Shown: piece by piece, positions 18,525-26,741 of the stretch | How the letters are laid out: each line of letters begins with the position of its first letter | Position numbering within the stretch: position 1 is the first letter of the stretch | NCBI RefSeq assembly: GCF_003014695.1 | Contig: NZ_PYAS01000026.1 | Span: forward strand, 1-58,277 | Source: Dyadobacter jiangsuensis | GTDB taxonomy: Bacteria > Bacteroidota > Bacteroidia > Cytophagales > Spirosomataceae | Length of the DNA: 58,277 bases | Reading direction: 5' to 3' | Made by a program: the position numbers and the translations under genes | The notes under the pieces: model-generated | What the model saw: only the letters and a program-made list of their open reading frames with translations | Told to the model about the DNA's origin: nothing | The model's database searches: none

Positions 18525-18902
18525 ATGATCATTGATCTGGTTGATTCGCATCCCATATTTCTAAACATGCTTGAAAAGCTACTAAAACAGGCTTCAACGG
18601 ATTTCAATGTAAGGATCTTCGGCTCGCTTAGTACACCCGATATTTTAATTCCAAAAAAGTGTGCAGATCTGATGATTCTCGGAGTAAACGCGGCTCCTGG
18701 ATCCAATGAACAACAGGAGTATACCAACTTCCGGAAACAGTGTCCGGCAACGAAAGTGATCATCTATTATGAAAATGCCGATTCGGCTGCCGTATACGTT
18801 GATAAAGGAGTCGAAGCCTTGATATCTAAAACAAAAGACCTCGCTGAGCTGATAAAATGCGTCCGCACTGTATTAGGAATCAGCCTGCCACAGGATATTT
18901 GA
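18525..18902 (+). CDS. Stand-alone degenerate receiver (pseudo-receiver) protein
   Basis: A 125-aa protein starting at MIIDLVDSHPIFLNMLEKLL, which is the N-terminal pattern of NarL/FixJ receivers. The phospho-acceptor position, normally aspartate in a VVILD-like strand, reads DLMILGVNAAP, so the aspartate is absent. The late lysine (ALISKTKDLAELIKCV) is kept. The usual LuxR DNA-binding domain is missing and the protein stops where the linker should begin. It may act by protein contact without phosphorylation, or be a decayed regulator. The start at 18525 fits the receiver fold better than the in-frame codon at 18450. Confidence 0.7.
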   Translation: MIIDLVDSHPIFLNMLEKLLKQASTDFNVRIFGSLSTPDILIPKKCADLMILGVNAAPGSNEQQEYTNFRKQCPATKVIIYYENADSAAVYVDKGVEALISKTKDLAELIKCVRTVLGISLPQDI

Positions 18903-18912
18903 AAAAACAGCA

Positions 18913-18941
18913 TTTGTATCAAAATAAATTCTATACCTTTG
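18913..18941 (+). promoter_or_regulatory. Bacteroidota-type promoter of a candidate small RNA
   Basis: TTTG at 18913-18916 and TACCTTTG at 18934-18941 match the -33 TTTG and -7 TAnnTTTG consensus with a 17-nt spacer. It begins 11 bp after the pseudo-receiver stop. No plus-strand gene starts for the next 1.28 kb, and a strong terminator lies about 150-175 bp downstream. Confidence 0.6.
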
Positions 18942-18945
18942 TAGC

Positions 18946-19117
18946 ACTTATACTCCACAACATCCTTCCATAAGACCTTCTCTAGATTCGTCAAAGTTGC
19001 TTTATAGAATTGCCAGCATTAACGGCAGTTCAACAACTTTGGTTATTCTCAACGTTAGGTTCGCTGGCAGCGGACAGTTTACTTCATCGTGCCTCGCAAA
19101 ACGCGGGGCATGTTTTT
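18946..19117 (+). ncRNA. Candidate small RNA of about 170 nt (no known family)
   Basis: The interval runs from a consensus promoter (18913-18941) to an intrinsic terminator (19090-19117). It contains no ATG before 19110, so it cannot be a normal short gene. An internal stem pairs TGCCAGC (about 19011-19017) with GCTGGCA (about 19069-19075), and nested inside it TAACG pairs with CGTTA. Length and layout recall 6S-like or other regulatory RNAs, but the fold was only judged by eye and no family is claimed. Confidence 0.45.
19090..19117 (+). terminator. Rho-independent terminator of the small-RNA candidate
   Basis: TGCCTCGC (19090-19097) pairs with GCGGGGCA (19103-19110) over 8 bp with one G-U pair and a 5-nt AAAAC loop, followed by TGTTTTT. 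This is a textbook GC-rich stem with a T-run on the plus strand. No plus-strand protein gene lies upstream between it and the promoter at 18913. Confidence 0.7.
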
Positions 19118-19432
19118 GCAATTTCCCCAAAGGAGCTTATCTCAAAAAACAATTAGTTAGCATTTAACTCCAACCATTGTGAAAGTCAACACGATTGCAA
19201 AGCTTCACTTTGATAGGCTTGAGATTTAACCGGACAATGACAGGTTTTCCGATGGTACTACTTCTTTCTAGATATCCAAGAAAGAAGTTGCGATATACCG
19301 CTAGTTAGCAAGAGAAAGTTCGTCTAAGCTATCTGGGCTCCTACCTTTATATAATCCGTCCTTGGAAGTTGAGAAGCTTGTAATTGATGCTCAGTCTTTT
19401 GCTACCATATTCACATTACCTGGCGTGTTGCT

Positions 19433-19639
19433 TTAACTCCAGTCACTTTCTTCCAGCATAAAAATATGATCGAGACTGACCTCAAAGACTGATGCTATTT
19501 TAAGCGCGAGTAAGGTTGAAGGTACATATTTCCCGATTTCAATCGAATTAATGGTTTGCCGGGAGACTCCGACCCTGACTGCCAGTTCTGCCTGGGTGAT
19601 ATTTTGTTTCGCTCGTTCGACTTTCAAAAAGTTCTTCAT
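19433..19639 (-). CDS. Small XRE/Cro-type transcriptional regulator
   Basis: A 68-aa protein that is a single helix-turn-helix domain: KQNITQAELAVRVGVSRQTI is the DNA-binding helix pair, and YVPSTLLALKIASVFEVSLD completes the fold. It resembles the short YozG/YgzD group that is usually paired with a small membrane protein. It follows the membrane protein gene by 11 bp. Autoregulation is likely, and a CTTGTC-type inverted repeat precedes the operon. Confidence 0.9.
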   Translation of the reverse strand: MKNFLKVERAKQNITQAELAVRVGVSRQTINSIEIGKYVPSTLLALKIASVFEVSLDHIFMLEESDWS

Positions 19640-19650
19640 GCTTTGAGAAA

Positions 19651-19992
19651 TTACCGGGCAGACAGATATAGCCGCGAATAAAACAGAATGATTGCTATGC
19701 CAAAAACCAGGATAAGGAAGTGGTTAATGTCGTATAGCCTGCCACCTATAATTTGATGCTCATACAGATTGGTACTAACCAGCTTTACACCATAACCCAA
19801 AATCAAGGCAATGTAAGCGGAGGAAGATTTCAGATAAAGCGACCGCTCGTCCTCTGTTTTTTCCCTGGTGACGAAGGCGATAAAAAGCCCAGCCAATAGC
19901 GGCAATTCAGCACCAGCGGAGCGATCGAAGATCAGCACAAAAATACCCGACAACACCAAAACCCAACCCAGAAGCTTAAATGATGTGACCAT
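19651..19992 (-). CDS. Small integral membrane protein paired with the XRE regulator
   Basis: A 113-aa protein with four likely membrane helices (residues ~5-25, 25-40, 55-75, 85-110) and a charged loop REKTEDERSLYLKSSS. The sequence DERSLYLKSSSAYIAL is typical of small membrane proteins next to XRE regulators, often annotated DUF2178-like. The function is unknown. The 11-bp gap to the regulator shows an operon. The N-terminal helix reads LLGWVLVLSGIFVLIF. Confidence 0.75.
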   Translation of the reverse strand: MVTSFKLLGWVLVLSGIFVLIFDRSAGAELPLLAGLFIAFVTREKTEDERSLYLKSSSAYIALILGYGVKLVSTNLYEHQIIGGRLYDINHFLILVFGIAIILFYSRLYLSAR

Positions 19993-20032
19993 CCCTGTAT
20001 GTGATTAATTTCCTGCCTAAATGTAGTTTATG

Positions 20033-20049
20033 CTTGTCAAAAAGACAAG
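20033..20049. promoter_or_regulatory. Possible operator of the XRE operon
   Basis: CTTGTC-AAAAA-GACAAG is a perfect 6-bp inverted repeat about 41 bp upstream of the membrane protein start. On the minus strand a TTG within it lies 20 nt before TACATTTA, one mismatch from the -7 consensus. The repeat would therefore overlap the -33 element, where a repressor should bind. The assignment to the XRE protein is inference. Confidence 0.4.
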
Positions 20050-20153
20050 TTTGTTTTACATTTTATTAACTAATGAGGTGAGAGAAAGCCCAGCTAAAAT
20101 TTTCCTCCTGTCTACGCTGCCAATAATGGTTTTCGGAATTGGCAGATATTTAT

Positions 20154-20183
20154 CATTTAGTTCTTGCTTTTGAGAACTAAATG
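20154..20183. promoter_or_regulatory. Inverted repeat before the GbsR-exporter operon (likely operator)
   Basis: CATTTAGTTCT (20154-20164) and AGAACTAAATG (20173-20183) are perfect 11-bp complements around an 8-nt spacer. The site ends 37 bp before the TTG start of the regulator. A possible -7 element, TTATTTTG (20187-20194), one mismatch from consensus, follows directly, so a protein bound here would block transcription. Autorepression by the GbsR/MarR protein is the simplest reading. Confidence 0.5.
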
Positions 20184-20219
20184 GTATTATTTTGACCGTC
20201 AGTCAGATAATCAACTATT

Positions 20220-20675
20220 TTGGAACAACATAGAGAACGGATCGAACAGCATAGCGGTCATTTGGAGCATATGGGCCTTACACCGGTAGCGGCGAGAGTT
20301 TTTACCTACCTGTTGCTAGCAGGCAAAGAGGGCGCTGTTTTCGAGGATTTGGTCGAATATTTTAAAGTGAGTAAAAGTGCCGTGTCCAATGCACTTAAAA
20401 TGCTGACGGCGTCCGGCATGGCCAGCTTTCGGACTGTGGGGGGAAAGCGCAGGCGCTTTTTCTTTGTGAATATGCGGAGCCTTTTTAATGAAAAAGAGAT
20501 GACCTCCCGTTACCAGCAGTTTTTTACTATCCTGGACGATGTACGTAAGGCGCGCGGCATTCAGGATCAGTTCGATAAGGAACTGGGTGAAGTTGCTATT
20601 CTTTACAAGATGTTGCTGGTCGAATTTCCCATCATTCTTGAGCGTTGGAAGCGGACGATTGAGCTTGATAGTTAA
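20220..20675 (+). CDS. GbsR/MarR-family transcriptional regulator
   Basis: A 151-aa winged-helix regulator with LTPVAARVFTYLLLAGKEGA, VSKSAVSNALKMLTASGMAS (recognition helix) and a wing VGGKRRRFFFVN, then a helical dimerisation tail. It is the first gene of an exporter operon and probably controls it in response to an exported toxic compound. The full-length start is a TTG at 20220. An ATG at residue 18 (20271) would remove part of the first helix. The next gene starts 24 bp after the stop. Confidence 0.85.
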   Translation: MEQHRERIEQHSGHLEHMGLTPVAARVFTYLLLAGKEGAVFEDLVEYFKVSKSAVSNALKMLTASGMASFRTVGGKRRRFFFVNMRSLFNEKEMTSRYQQFFTILDDVRKARGIQDQFDKELGEVAILYKMLLVEFPIILERWKRTIELDS

Positions 20676-20699
20676 AATTTTAACGTTTTGGTTCTTTTT

Positions 20700-22031
20700 A
20701 TGATGAACTTAAAGAACAAGTTATTGGCGATAGGTCTAGGTTTGCTGCTTATGGCGGTGGCAATGCAGATTTGCGCGGCCCAATCTGTTTGGACTTTGGA
20801 TAGATGTCTGGAATATGCAGCTGCCCATAACCAGGAACTACTGGCAGGTCGCCAACGACTGGCGGTTGCCGCAACAGTTGCCGGTCAGTCGAAGGCCAGA
20901 TTGCTGCCGACTGTCACCGGCTCAGCCTCGCTGGACCACTACTGGCAAATCCCCGTCCAGGTTTTCCCGGGCGAGTTGCTTGGTCAGCCGCAGGGCACAT
21001 TTGTTCCAGTCCGTCTGGGAACGCCCTGGATGGGAAACGCCGGGTTGCAAGCGAATCTTGGCTTGGTCGATCCGGAGGCATGGAAGCAGATCAAAACTTC
21101 CATACTTGAACAGCAGTTAAAAGCCAGTGAAAACTATTCAGAACAAAAACTGGTGGCCAAAAATGTCCGCATGGCCTACTATGCTGCCGTCCTGCACCAG
21201 CAGGATTACCGTACAGCGGAGGTCAGAGTGCGGGATTTTCAGGAAAGCCACCGATTAATCGCGTTGAACTTTGAGAAGGGTATTACGGATCAGATCGCGG
21301 TAAACCAATCACTTACATTGCTTGAAGACTTGGGTGACGAAGCGGACGGCATCCGGGCTTCGTACCAGCAATCACTGCTGGACCTCAAATTCTGGATGGG
21401 CTTCCCCCTCGCCGATTCAATTCTGATCGATACGGGCGGCATTTCGTTTCCGGAAGCCGCTCCACAAACTGATCTCAATGCGCAACGCTTACCCGATTTT
21501 ACACAAGACAGCCTGACGGTTGACATAGCCAGGGCCTCGGTCAGGCAATCAACGGCCGCTCTGTATCCGAAGCTATCTGTCGTCAGCGGTTATAGCCGGC
21601 TCGGCTTTGGCAGCGAGGCCAGCTTTATTACACGCTCGAAATGGTTTTCTTCCGGGTATGTAGGGCTCCGGCTTTCAATGCCCATCTTTGATATGCCCCA
21701 AATGCATTACCAGCTCAAAAAGGACAAGGAAAGTGTGCTACTGGCCGAGGCCGAACGACAGACCGGTATCAGCAGCGGCAACAAGGCATTCCAGGCCGCA
21801 AAAATCGGTTATGACCGTGCCCGGCAGGAGCTCGCGAGCCTGCAAACAAAGGAAGCGCTCGCCCGGGAGAATATCGGGCTCTCGACCAAGAAGTTACAAA
21901 AGGGCATTATGGATATGATACAAATGAAACAGTTACAGGACGAATTAACCGTCGTGAGACGCAAGCGCCTGGCGGCCAAACTGCAATGCCTGATCCAAAT
22001 CGTTGAACTCGAATACTTACAAGGCAATTAA
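20700..22031 (+). CDS. TolC-family outer-membrane efflux channel
   Basis: A 443-aa outer-membrane factor with a signal peptide (LLAIGLGLLLMAVAMQICAAQ) and two OEP repeats of long helices. Motifs include WTLDRCLEYAAAHNQELLAG at the start and ELEYLQGN at the end, with long amphipathic helices such as LARENIGLSTKKLQKGIMDM. It forms the exit duct for the exporter encoded by the next three genes. The ATG at 20700 is preferred to the TTG at 20688. The adaptor begins 4 bp after its stop. Confidence 0.92.
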   Translation: MMNLKNKLLAIGLGLLLMAVAMQICAAQSVWTLDRCLEYAAAHNQELLAGRQRLAVAATVAGQSKARLLPTVTGSASLDHYWQIPVQVFPGELLGQPQGTFVPVRLGTPWMGNAGLQANLGLVDPEAWKQIKTSILEQQLKASENYSEQKLVAKNVRMAYYAAVLHQQDYRTAEVRVRDFQESHRLIALNFEKGITDQIAVNQSLTLLEDLGDEADGIRASYQQSLLDLKFWMGFPLADSILIDTGGISFPEAAPQTDLNAQRLPDFTQDSLTVDIARASVRQSTAALYPKLSVVSGYSRLGFGSEASFITRSKWFSSGYVGLRLSMPIFDMPQMHYQLKKDKESVLLAEAERQTGISSGNKAFQAAKIGYDRARQELASLQTKEALARENIGLSTKKLQKGIMDMIQMKQLQDELTVVRRKRLAAKLQCLIQIVELEYLQGN

Positions 22032-22035
22032 GTGT

Positions 22036-23133
22036 ATGAAAAAGTTTTGTATACTGGTGCTGGCAGGCTTGGGAGCCCTGTCTTCATGCAAAAAGGACCC
22101 AGCAAGTTTTAAGGTGACTACCCAGGCCATCAATGAAGCCGTTTACGCCTCCGGGGAGATTATGCCCGCAGAATATGAGGTGATGAAGGCCATCACCAGC
22201 GAGCGTATCCTGAAAATCCTGGTTGCACAGGGAGATCAGGTTCAAAAAGGCCAGGTATTGGCGGTGCTGGGCCAGCCCAGTCAAAATGCTCAGCTGGACA
22301 TACTCGGCAAACAGCTCCGGCTCGCGCGCCAAAGTGCATCCGACAGCTCGGCAAGGGCGCGCGAGCTGCGGCAAAAAGCAGTTCTGGCCAGAAAGCAGTA
22401 CCAGCAGGATTCGATAGAAGCCCAAAATTACCGGGAGCTTGCCGCGGAAAAGGCCGTTCCCGCTCAGGAAGCAGAGCATCGGACCATCAAGGCCCGGGCA
22501 AGCCTGACCGAATACAATAATCTGCAATACCAGTATCAGGCGCTGCTCGACGACCAAAAGGAAAATGTGCTTTCCGTGAGCAGCCAGCTCGCGCAGCTGC
22601 GCGAGCTCAGGGAAACCCACATGCTTACCAGCAGCATTGACGGCAAAGTGTTCAGCATTTATCACACCGAAGGCGGCACAGTGACGGCCGGCGAGCCGAT
22701 CATGCTGGCGGGCAGCGCCGGCCGGTTCAAACTGGAACTGCTGGTCGATGAAAGGGATATTGCCCAGGTGAAGCTGGGGCAAAAGGTCTTTTTTGAAACC
22801 GATGCCTTTGCAGGCAAACAATTCACCGCAACGGTAAGCAAAATTGTGCCGGTAATCCAAAAGGAAAACCGCAGTTTCAAAGTAGAAGCCAGTGTAGCAG
22901 GTACCGCTGGTTTCTTCCCCCAGTCTTCCGTCGAGGCCAATATCCTCATACGCCAGGGCAATGCGCTGGCCATACCCAGCACATTTCTGCTGCCGGGCGA
23001 CTCGGTATGGACGGCCGGGCCTGGTGGCAAGGTTGTCAAACAGAATTTGAATACCGGCTTAAGGAGCGGTCAATGGACCGAGGTTAAAAGCGGGCTGAAA
23101 GCCGGTGACTTCGTTTATGAAAAAGCCCCATAA
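22036..23133 (+). CDS. Periplasmic adaptor (membrane fusion protein, MacA/HlyD-type)
   Basis: A 365-aa lipoprotein adaptor (lipobox LGALSSC, cysteine near residue 18) that bridges the ABC transporter and the TolC-like channel. It has a barrel-sandwich lipoyl half (ILKILVAQGDQVQKGQVLAV), a coiled-coil hairpin (residues ~85-185, rich in R, E, Q and A), the second lipoyl half (LTSSIDGKVFSIYHTEGGTV) and a beta-barrel domain. The ATG at 22036 is chosen because the in-frame upstream start at 22003 overlaps the tolC-like gene and lacks a signal peptide. Confidence 0.92.
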   Translation: MKKFCILVLAGLGALSSCKKDPASFKVTTQAINEAVYASGEIMPAEYEVMKAITSERILKILVAQGDQVQKGQVLAVLGQPSQNAQLDILGKQLRLARQSASDSSARARELRQKAVLARKQYQQDSIEAQNYRELAAEKAVPAQEAEHRTIKARASLTEYNNLQYQYQALLDDQKENVLSVSSQLAQLRELRETHMLTSSIDGKVFSIYHTEGGTVTAGEPIMLAGSAGRFKLELLVDERDIAQVKLGQKVFFETDAFAGKQFTATVSKIVPVIQKENRSFKVEASVAGTAGFFPQSSVEANILIRQGNALAIPSTFLLPGDSVWTAGPGGKVVKQNLNTGLRSGQWTEVKSGLKAGDFVYEKAP

Positions 23134-23138
23134 CGAAT

Positions 23139-24404
23139 ATGAAGAAGCGGCTCACCAATATCGCTTTGTCGGCATCTATCACCGCCACTTATATGAAGGC
23201 CAAGCTGCGGCAGACGCTGGTTGCCACCGCAGGCGTAGCGTTCGGTATTACCGTGTTCATTTTTATGGTCAGCTTTATCCAGGGTACCAACGAGTATACC
23301 CAGGATGTCGTGTTCCAGCAATCGCCCCATCTTCGAATGTATAATGAAGTGCAGATCGCAGATCAGTCGTTGCTGGACAGGCGCTTCCCGGGCGTTATCA
23401 ACCAGGTGCATCATCAGAAACCCAAAGACATACTGCTTAATTTAAAAGACGTCAACCAGGTGCTGGACGAGCTGCGGGCCGATCCGCGTGTTCAGGCCGC
23501 CTCGGGAGCGATCACCACCCAGGTATTTTTCCGGCTTGGCTCTTCTTCGCTAAACGGCAAAATCAATGGAGTAGACCTGGAAAGGGAAGACCAGCTATTT
23601 AATCTGTCCGGTAAAGTCATCGAAGGCAGCTACGAGGAAGTCAATGTCAAAACCAATAGCATTCTGATGGGTGTCGGCCTGGCCAAACGGCTGAACGTGA
23701 CAACGGGCGATCAGATTATTATTACGACTGAAAAAGGGGGGAATTTCGCGGTGATAGTAGTCGGGATTTTTAAAACCGGCCTCACCGACATTGATAAGCA
23801 GCAATGCTATGCCAGCATCAAAACGGTCCAGAAGTTGCTGGGTGTGCCCGCATCCTATCTGACAGAGATTAAAGTCAAACTTTTCGACAAAGAATTGGCC
23901 CCGGAAATGTCCGGGCAGTGGCAGGCAAGGTATCATTATCAAGGCTCGGACTGGAAAAAGGACAACGCCTCTCTTTTGGAAGGGGATGTGCTCAGAAGAA
24001 TGATCGTTTACGGTGTGGCGGGTACGATTCTGCTGGTCGCCGGTTTTGGCATCTTCAATATTCTGACGATGATGATCTATGAAAAAATGAAGGAGATCGC
24101 CATCCTGAAAGCAACCGGCTTTTCCGATTCGGATGTCAGGGGCATCTTCCTAACGCAGGCGCTGGTGATCGGAGCTGCTGGCGCGGTGATGGGCCTGGTG
24201 TTTGGTTTTTTGATCTCCTATGCGGTATCCAAAGTCCCGTTTAACAGCGACGTAATGATCACGCTCGATCATTTGCCGGTCAGCTTCAAACCTGTTTACT
24301 ACATCACCGGCTTCACATTCGGGATATTGACCACGGCCCTGTCGGGATATTTGCCATCCAGAAAAGCCGCGAAGATGGACCCCATTTCCATTTTAAGAGG
24401 ATAG
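23139..24404 (+). CDS. ABC transporter permease, FtsX/MacB-type
   Basis: A 421-aa inner-membrane permease with an N-terminal helix (LRQTLVATAGVAFGITVFIF), a large MacB-like periplasmic domain (residues ~50-275), and a C-terminal FtsX block of three helices (VAGTILLVAGFGIFNILTMM, LVIGAAGAVMGLVFGFLISY, YITGFTFGILTTALSGYLPS). The short motif EKMKEIAILKATGFSD is typical of the family. It starts 5 bp after the adaptor stop and works with the ATPase 4 bp downstream. Confidence 0.93.
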   Translation: MKKRLTNIALSASITATYMKAKLRQTLVATAGVAFGITVFIFMVSFIQGTNEYTQDVVFQQSPHLRMYNEVQIADQSLLDRRFPGVINQVHHQKPKDILLNLKDVNQVLDELRADPRVQAASGAITTQVFFRLGSSSLNGKINGVDLEREDQLFNLSGKVIEGSYEEVNVKTNSILMGVGLAKRLNVTTGDQIIITTEKGGNFAVIVVGIFKTGLTDIDKQQCYASIKTVQKLLGVPASYLTEIKVKLFDKELAPEMSGQWQARYHYQGSDWKKDNASLLEGDVLRRMIVYGVAGTILLVAGFGIFNILTMMIYEKMKEIAILKATGFSDSDVRGIFLTQALVIGAAGAVMGLVFGFLISYAVSKVPFNSDVMITLDHLPVSFKPVYYITGFTFGILTTALSGYLPSRKAAKMDPISILRG

Positions 24405-24408
24405 CCCT

Positions 24409-25083
24409 ATGAACGTACTCGAAGTTGCAAACCTGAACAAGTATTTTACAGAACCTGTCCGCAACCAGGTACTCAAAGGTGTCGGCTTCCAGGTGGAGGC
24501 AGGTGAATTCGTTGCTATTACGGGTAAGTCGGGCAGCGGGAAATCAACCTTACTATACCTGCTCTCCACGATGGATACCGACTTTGAAGGCAGTATCATG
24601 ATCAACGGAGAACAGATGAAAGGCAAGACGAACAGGTGGCTCGCCGCATTCCGGAACCAGCATATTGGCTTTGTGTTTCAATTTCACTACCTGCTCCCCG
24701 AATTCACTTCCCTGGAAAATGTGATGCTGCCGGCCCGTAAGCTGGGCTTGTATCCCAAGGACCAGATCGAGCAGCGGGCTATGGATTTATTAAAACTGCT
24801 GGACGTGGAGAGCCAGGCCGCCAAGCGCGCCGCATTGCTGTCGGGCGGACAGCAGCAGCGTATCGCCATTGCCAGGGCGCTGATCAACGACCCGTCGATT
24901 GTGATGGGCGACGAGCCTACCGGTAACCTGGACAGTGCCAATAGTGCTACCGTTTTTGGCCTTTTCAAAGAGCTGGCTAAAGAAAGGCAGCAAACGGTCC
25001 TGGTCGTCACGCACGACGAAGACTTCGCACGCCGGGCCGACCGCAGAATCTATATGGCCGACGGTCAAATCATGGAAGGCTGA
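24409..25083 (+). CDS. ABC transporter ATP-binding protein (MacB/LolD-type)
   Basis: A 224-aa ATPase that powers the exporter. Visible are Walker A (GKSGSGKSTLLYLL), the Q-loop (FVFQFHYLLPEFTSLENVML), the ABC signature (LLSGGQQQRIAIARAL), Walker B (VMGDEPTGNLDS) and the H-loop (VVTHDEDFARRADR). The separate ATPase and permease resemble the LolCDE and YknYZ arrangement more than fused MacB. It is the last gene of the five-gene operon, which encodes every part of a tripartite exporter. Confidence 0.95.
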   Translation: MNVLEVANLNKYFTEPVRNQVLKGVGFQVEAGEFVAITGKSGSGKSTLLYLLSTMDTDFEGSIMINGEQMKGKTNRWLAAFRNQHIGFVFQFHYLLPEFTSLENVMLPARKLGLYPKDQIEQRAMDLLKLLDVESQAAKRAALLSGGQQQRIAIARALINDPSIVMGDEPTGNLDSANSATVFGLFKELAKERQQTVLVVTHDEDFARRADRRIYMADGQIMEG

Positions 25084-25224
25084 CGCCCGGTAGCTAAGTT
25101 CCCGATTACTTAAATCGGACGGGAGGTGTTTTGAGCCCTTACACGGCGTTTCTTTCCAGCATCGAGGTTTGAGCGTTTTGAGCTGAGCTTGGCCCGGATA
25201 AGCAAATAATATTTTAACACATAC

Positions 25225-26682
25225 TTACCTATATACTCGTTCAGGCTTTTGATTTCGGCTGCTCATTTTTGACGGCAATCTGAACACATCTCCCTTTTTA
25301 TTACAGAAGTAAAGATGCGAGATTGACTTCGAAAGGCTGCTTCCATCCGCCCAGAAAGCAAAAAAATCATCATGCGAAGACACTGGCCTGCGGGCGTAAG
25401 AATGGTTTAGACTACTTGCACTGGTCAGTTGTTTTGATGTCCAGGACCGGCCTTGATCGGTACTTGTCCAAAGTATCATTTCCCCACCCGTTGCGTAAGG
25501 CTCAGGGCCAGCTGCTGTCGGCCCGACGATCAGCCATTTCCCCTTTTCATCAATGTAAAGCGAACCCATGTCATAGTTATGATCGGATGCGGTTACAGGC
25601 AGGATGACCCAGGACGTGCCATCAAAACGGGCAGTGCGCCATTGCCTTGGGCCAACGGCCGGCCCGGGCTCGAACCCTTTGCTGGTAAGAAAAAGTATGA
25701 CCGGGTTACCATTGCTGTCAAATGTGAGGTCATTAATGTACACATTCAGACCTTCGGATTCATAGTCGTACACCAATGAAGGGTTAACAATTTCGGTGAG
25801 GGGTACCGTTAGTTTCCTCGCCGCCGCGTCCTGCCAAGTTTCTCCGAAATCGTCAGTCTCCACATAATACAGGTTCGTCCGGTAGTTCAACCCGTTTTCT
25901 CGCTCTTTGACTGGATGATAATTAAATGCAGTGCCGATTTTCTCATCCACGAACTTCCCGCTAGTCTGGTAGTGCCCTTCTCCGATCGCGGCAACATCTT
26001 TCCATTCCGAATAATGGATCCCGTCTTGACTTGTCATGTACGAGATAGTTCGCCTCGGCTTTTGGGGTTGGCCCGGAATCACATTTCTGTCGTAGTGGGT
26101 AAACAGATTTATAAACCCTTTCTTCCCCACATACCAGCTTTGCAGGTAAGAAAAATTATTCAGTGGCGCGTTACCACCAGTTACTTTTTTGGTCGCAAAG
26201 ATCTGCTCAAAAGTGTCGATATCGTACGGCTTAGTACTTTTGTGGATAAACGAGGGTGTACTGGTGCCGTGGGCGGTAGAGAAAATCCAGATGTAACCCT
26301 GCTCGTCGATATTGATCACCGGATTGTCGTGCGCATTGTCCGTCTGCTTATCAAGGACGATGGTGGGCCGCGGAACTTTCCCTGTTTTGTGATCGAAGTA
26401 GGATACCATGTGCAGTAGCGTCTTTCCCGTTTCGTCCGTGCCGCCATAGCAAAAAAAGGTCTTGCCTACCGTCTGCGCGTACACTGAAAACGGATAGTGG
26501 TTTGCAGGATAGGTGCCCAGTCCCCCGCTGTACTTATATGCAAATTCATCGCGAGACGGCTGATTGCTGTACCAAATCCCGCGGTAGCCATCGGCCTTAA
26601 CATTAAGGGTCACGGCTGGTTGCGCCAAGCCTCCCATCGACTCCAAAATCAGGATCAACCAAAAGAAAAAGTAGGTTCTCAT
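25225..26682 (-). CDS. Secreted BNR_4-family protein, possible polysaccharide lyase
   Basis: A 485-aa exported protein with a signal peptide (ending near GLAQPA) and repeated beta-propeller elements (for example WTSTDQGRSWTSKQL and YVETDDFGETWQDAAAR, Asp-box-like). BNR_4 propellers include the PL24/PL25 ulvan lyases and related glycan-active enzymes. The start of the mature chain, KADGYRGIWYSNQPSRDEFA, is typical of this group. It lies 60 bp after SusD and is the only candidate degradative enzyme of the second locus. Whether it cleaves ulvan, another uronic-acid glycan or acts as a sialidase is open. Confidence 0.75.
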   Translation of the reverse strand: MRTYFFFWLILILESMGGLAQPAVTLNVKADGYRGIWYSNQPSRDEFAYKYSGGLGTYPANHYPFSVYAQTVGKTFFCYGGTDETGKTLLHMVSYFDHKTGKVPRPTIVLDKQTDNAHDNPVINIDEQGYIWIFSTAHGTSTPSFIHKSTKPYDIDTFEQIFATKKVTGGNAPLNNFSYLQSWYVGKKGFINLFTHYDRNVIPGQPQKPRRTISYMTSQDGIHYSEWKDVAAIGEGHYQTSGKFVDEKIGTAFNYHPVKERENGLNYRTNLYYVETDDFGETWQDAAARKLTVPLTEIVNPSLVYDYESEGLNVYINDLTFDSNGNPVILFLTSKGFEPGPAVGPRQWRTARFDGTSWVILPVTASDHNYDMGSLYIDEKGKWLIVGPTAAGPEPYATGGEMILWTSTDQGRSWTSKQLTSASSLNHSYARRPVSSHDDFFAFWADGSSLSKSISHLYFCNKKGDVFRLPSKMSSRNQKPERVYR

Positions 26683-26741
26683 TGCTAAAGGAAAAAAAGG
26701 ACACAGCGTGCACTTGTTTACGGTGCGCGCTGCCTCGTTTA

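Larger units (their letters stand above)
18903..19432. other. Intergenic region with small-RNA candidate and inverted repeat
   Basis: A 530-bp region without a protein gene. The left 215 bp hold the promoter, small-RNA candidate and terminator described separately. Further right, ACTTCTTTCT (19260-19269) and AGAAAGAAGT (19279-19288) form a perfect 10-bp inverted repeat with a 9-nt spacer. No T-run follows it, so it is more like a protein binding site or a structured 3' end of the XRE transcript. Nothing else was recognised. Confidence 0.5.

Noticed and set aside
22084..22860. Long minus-strand open frame of 258 codons
   Set aside because: It lies entirely opposite the well-supported adaptor gene 22036-23133 and has no similarity to known proteins.
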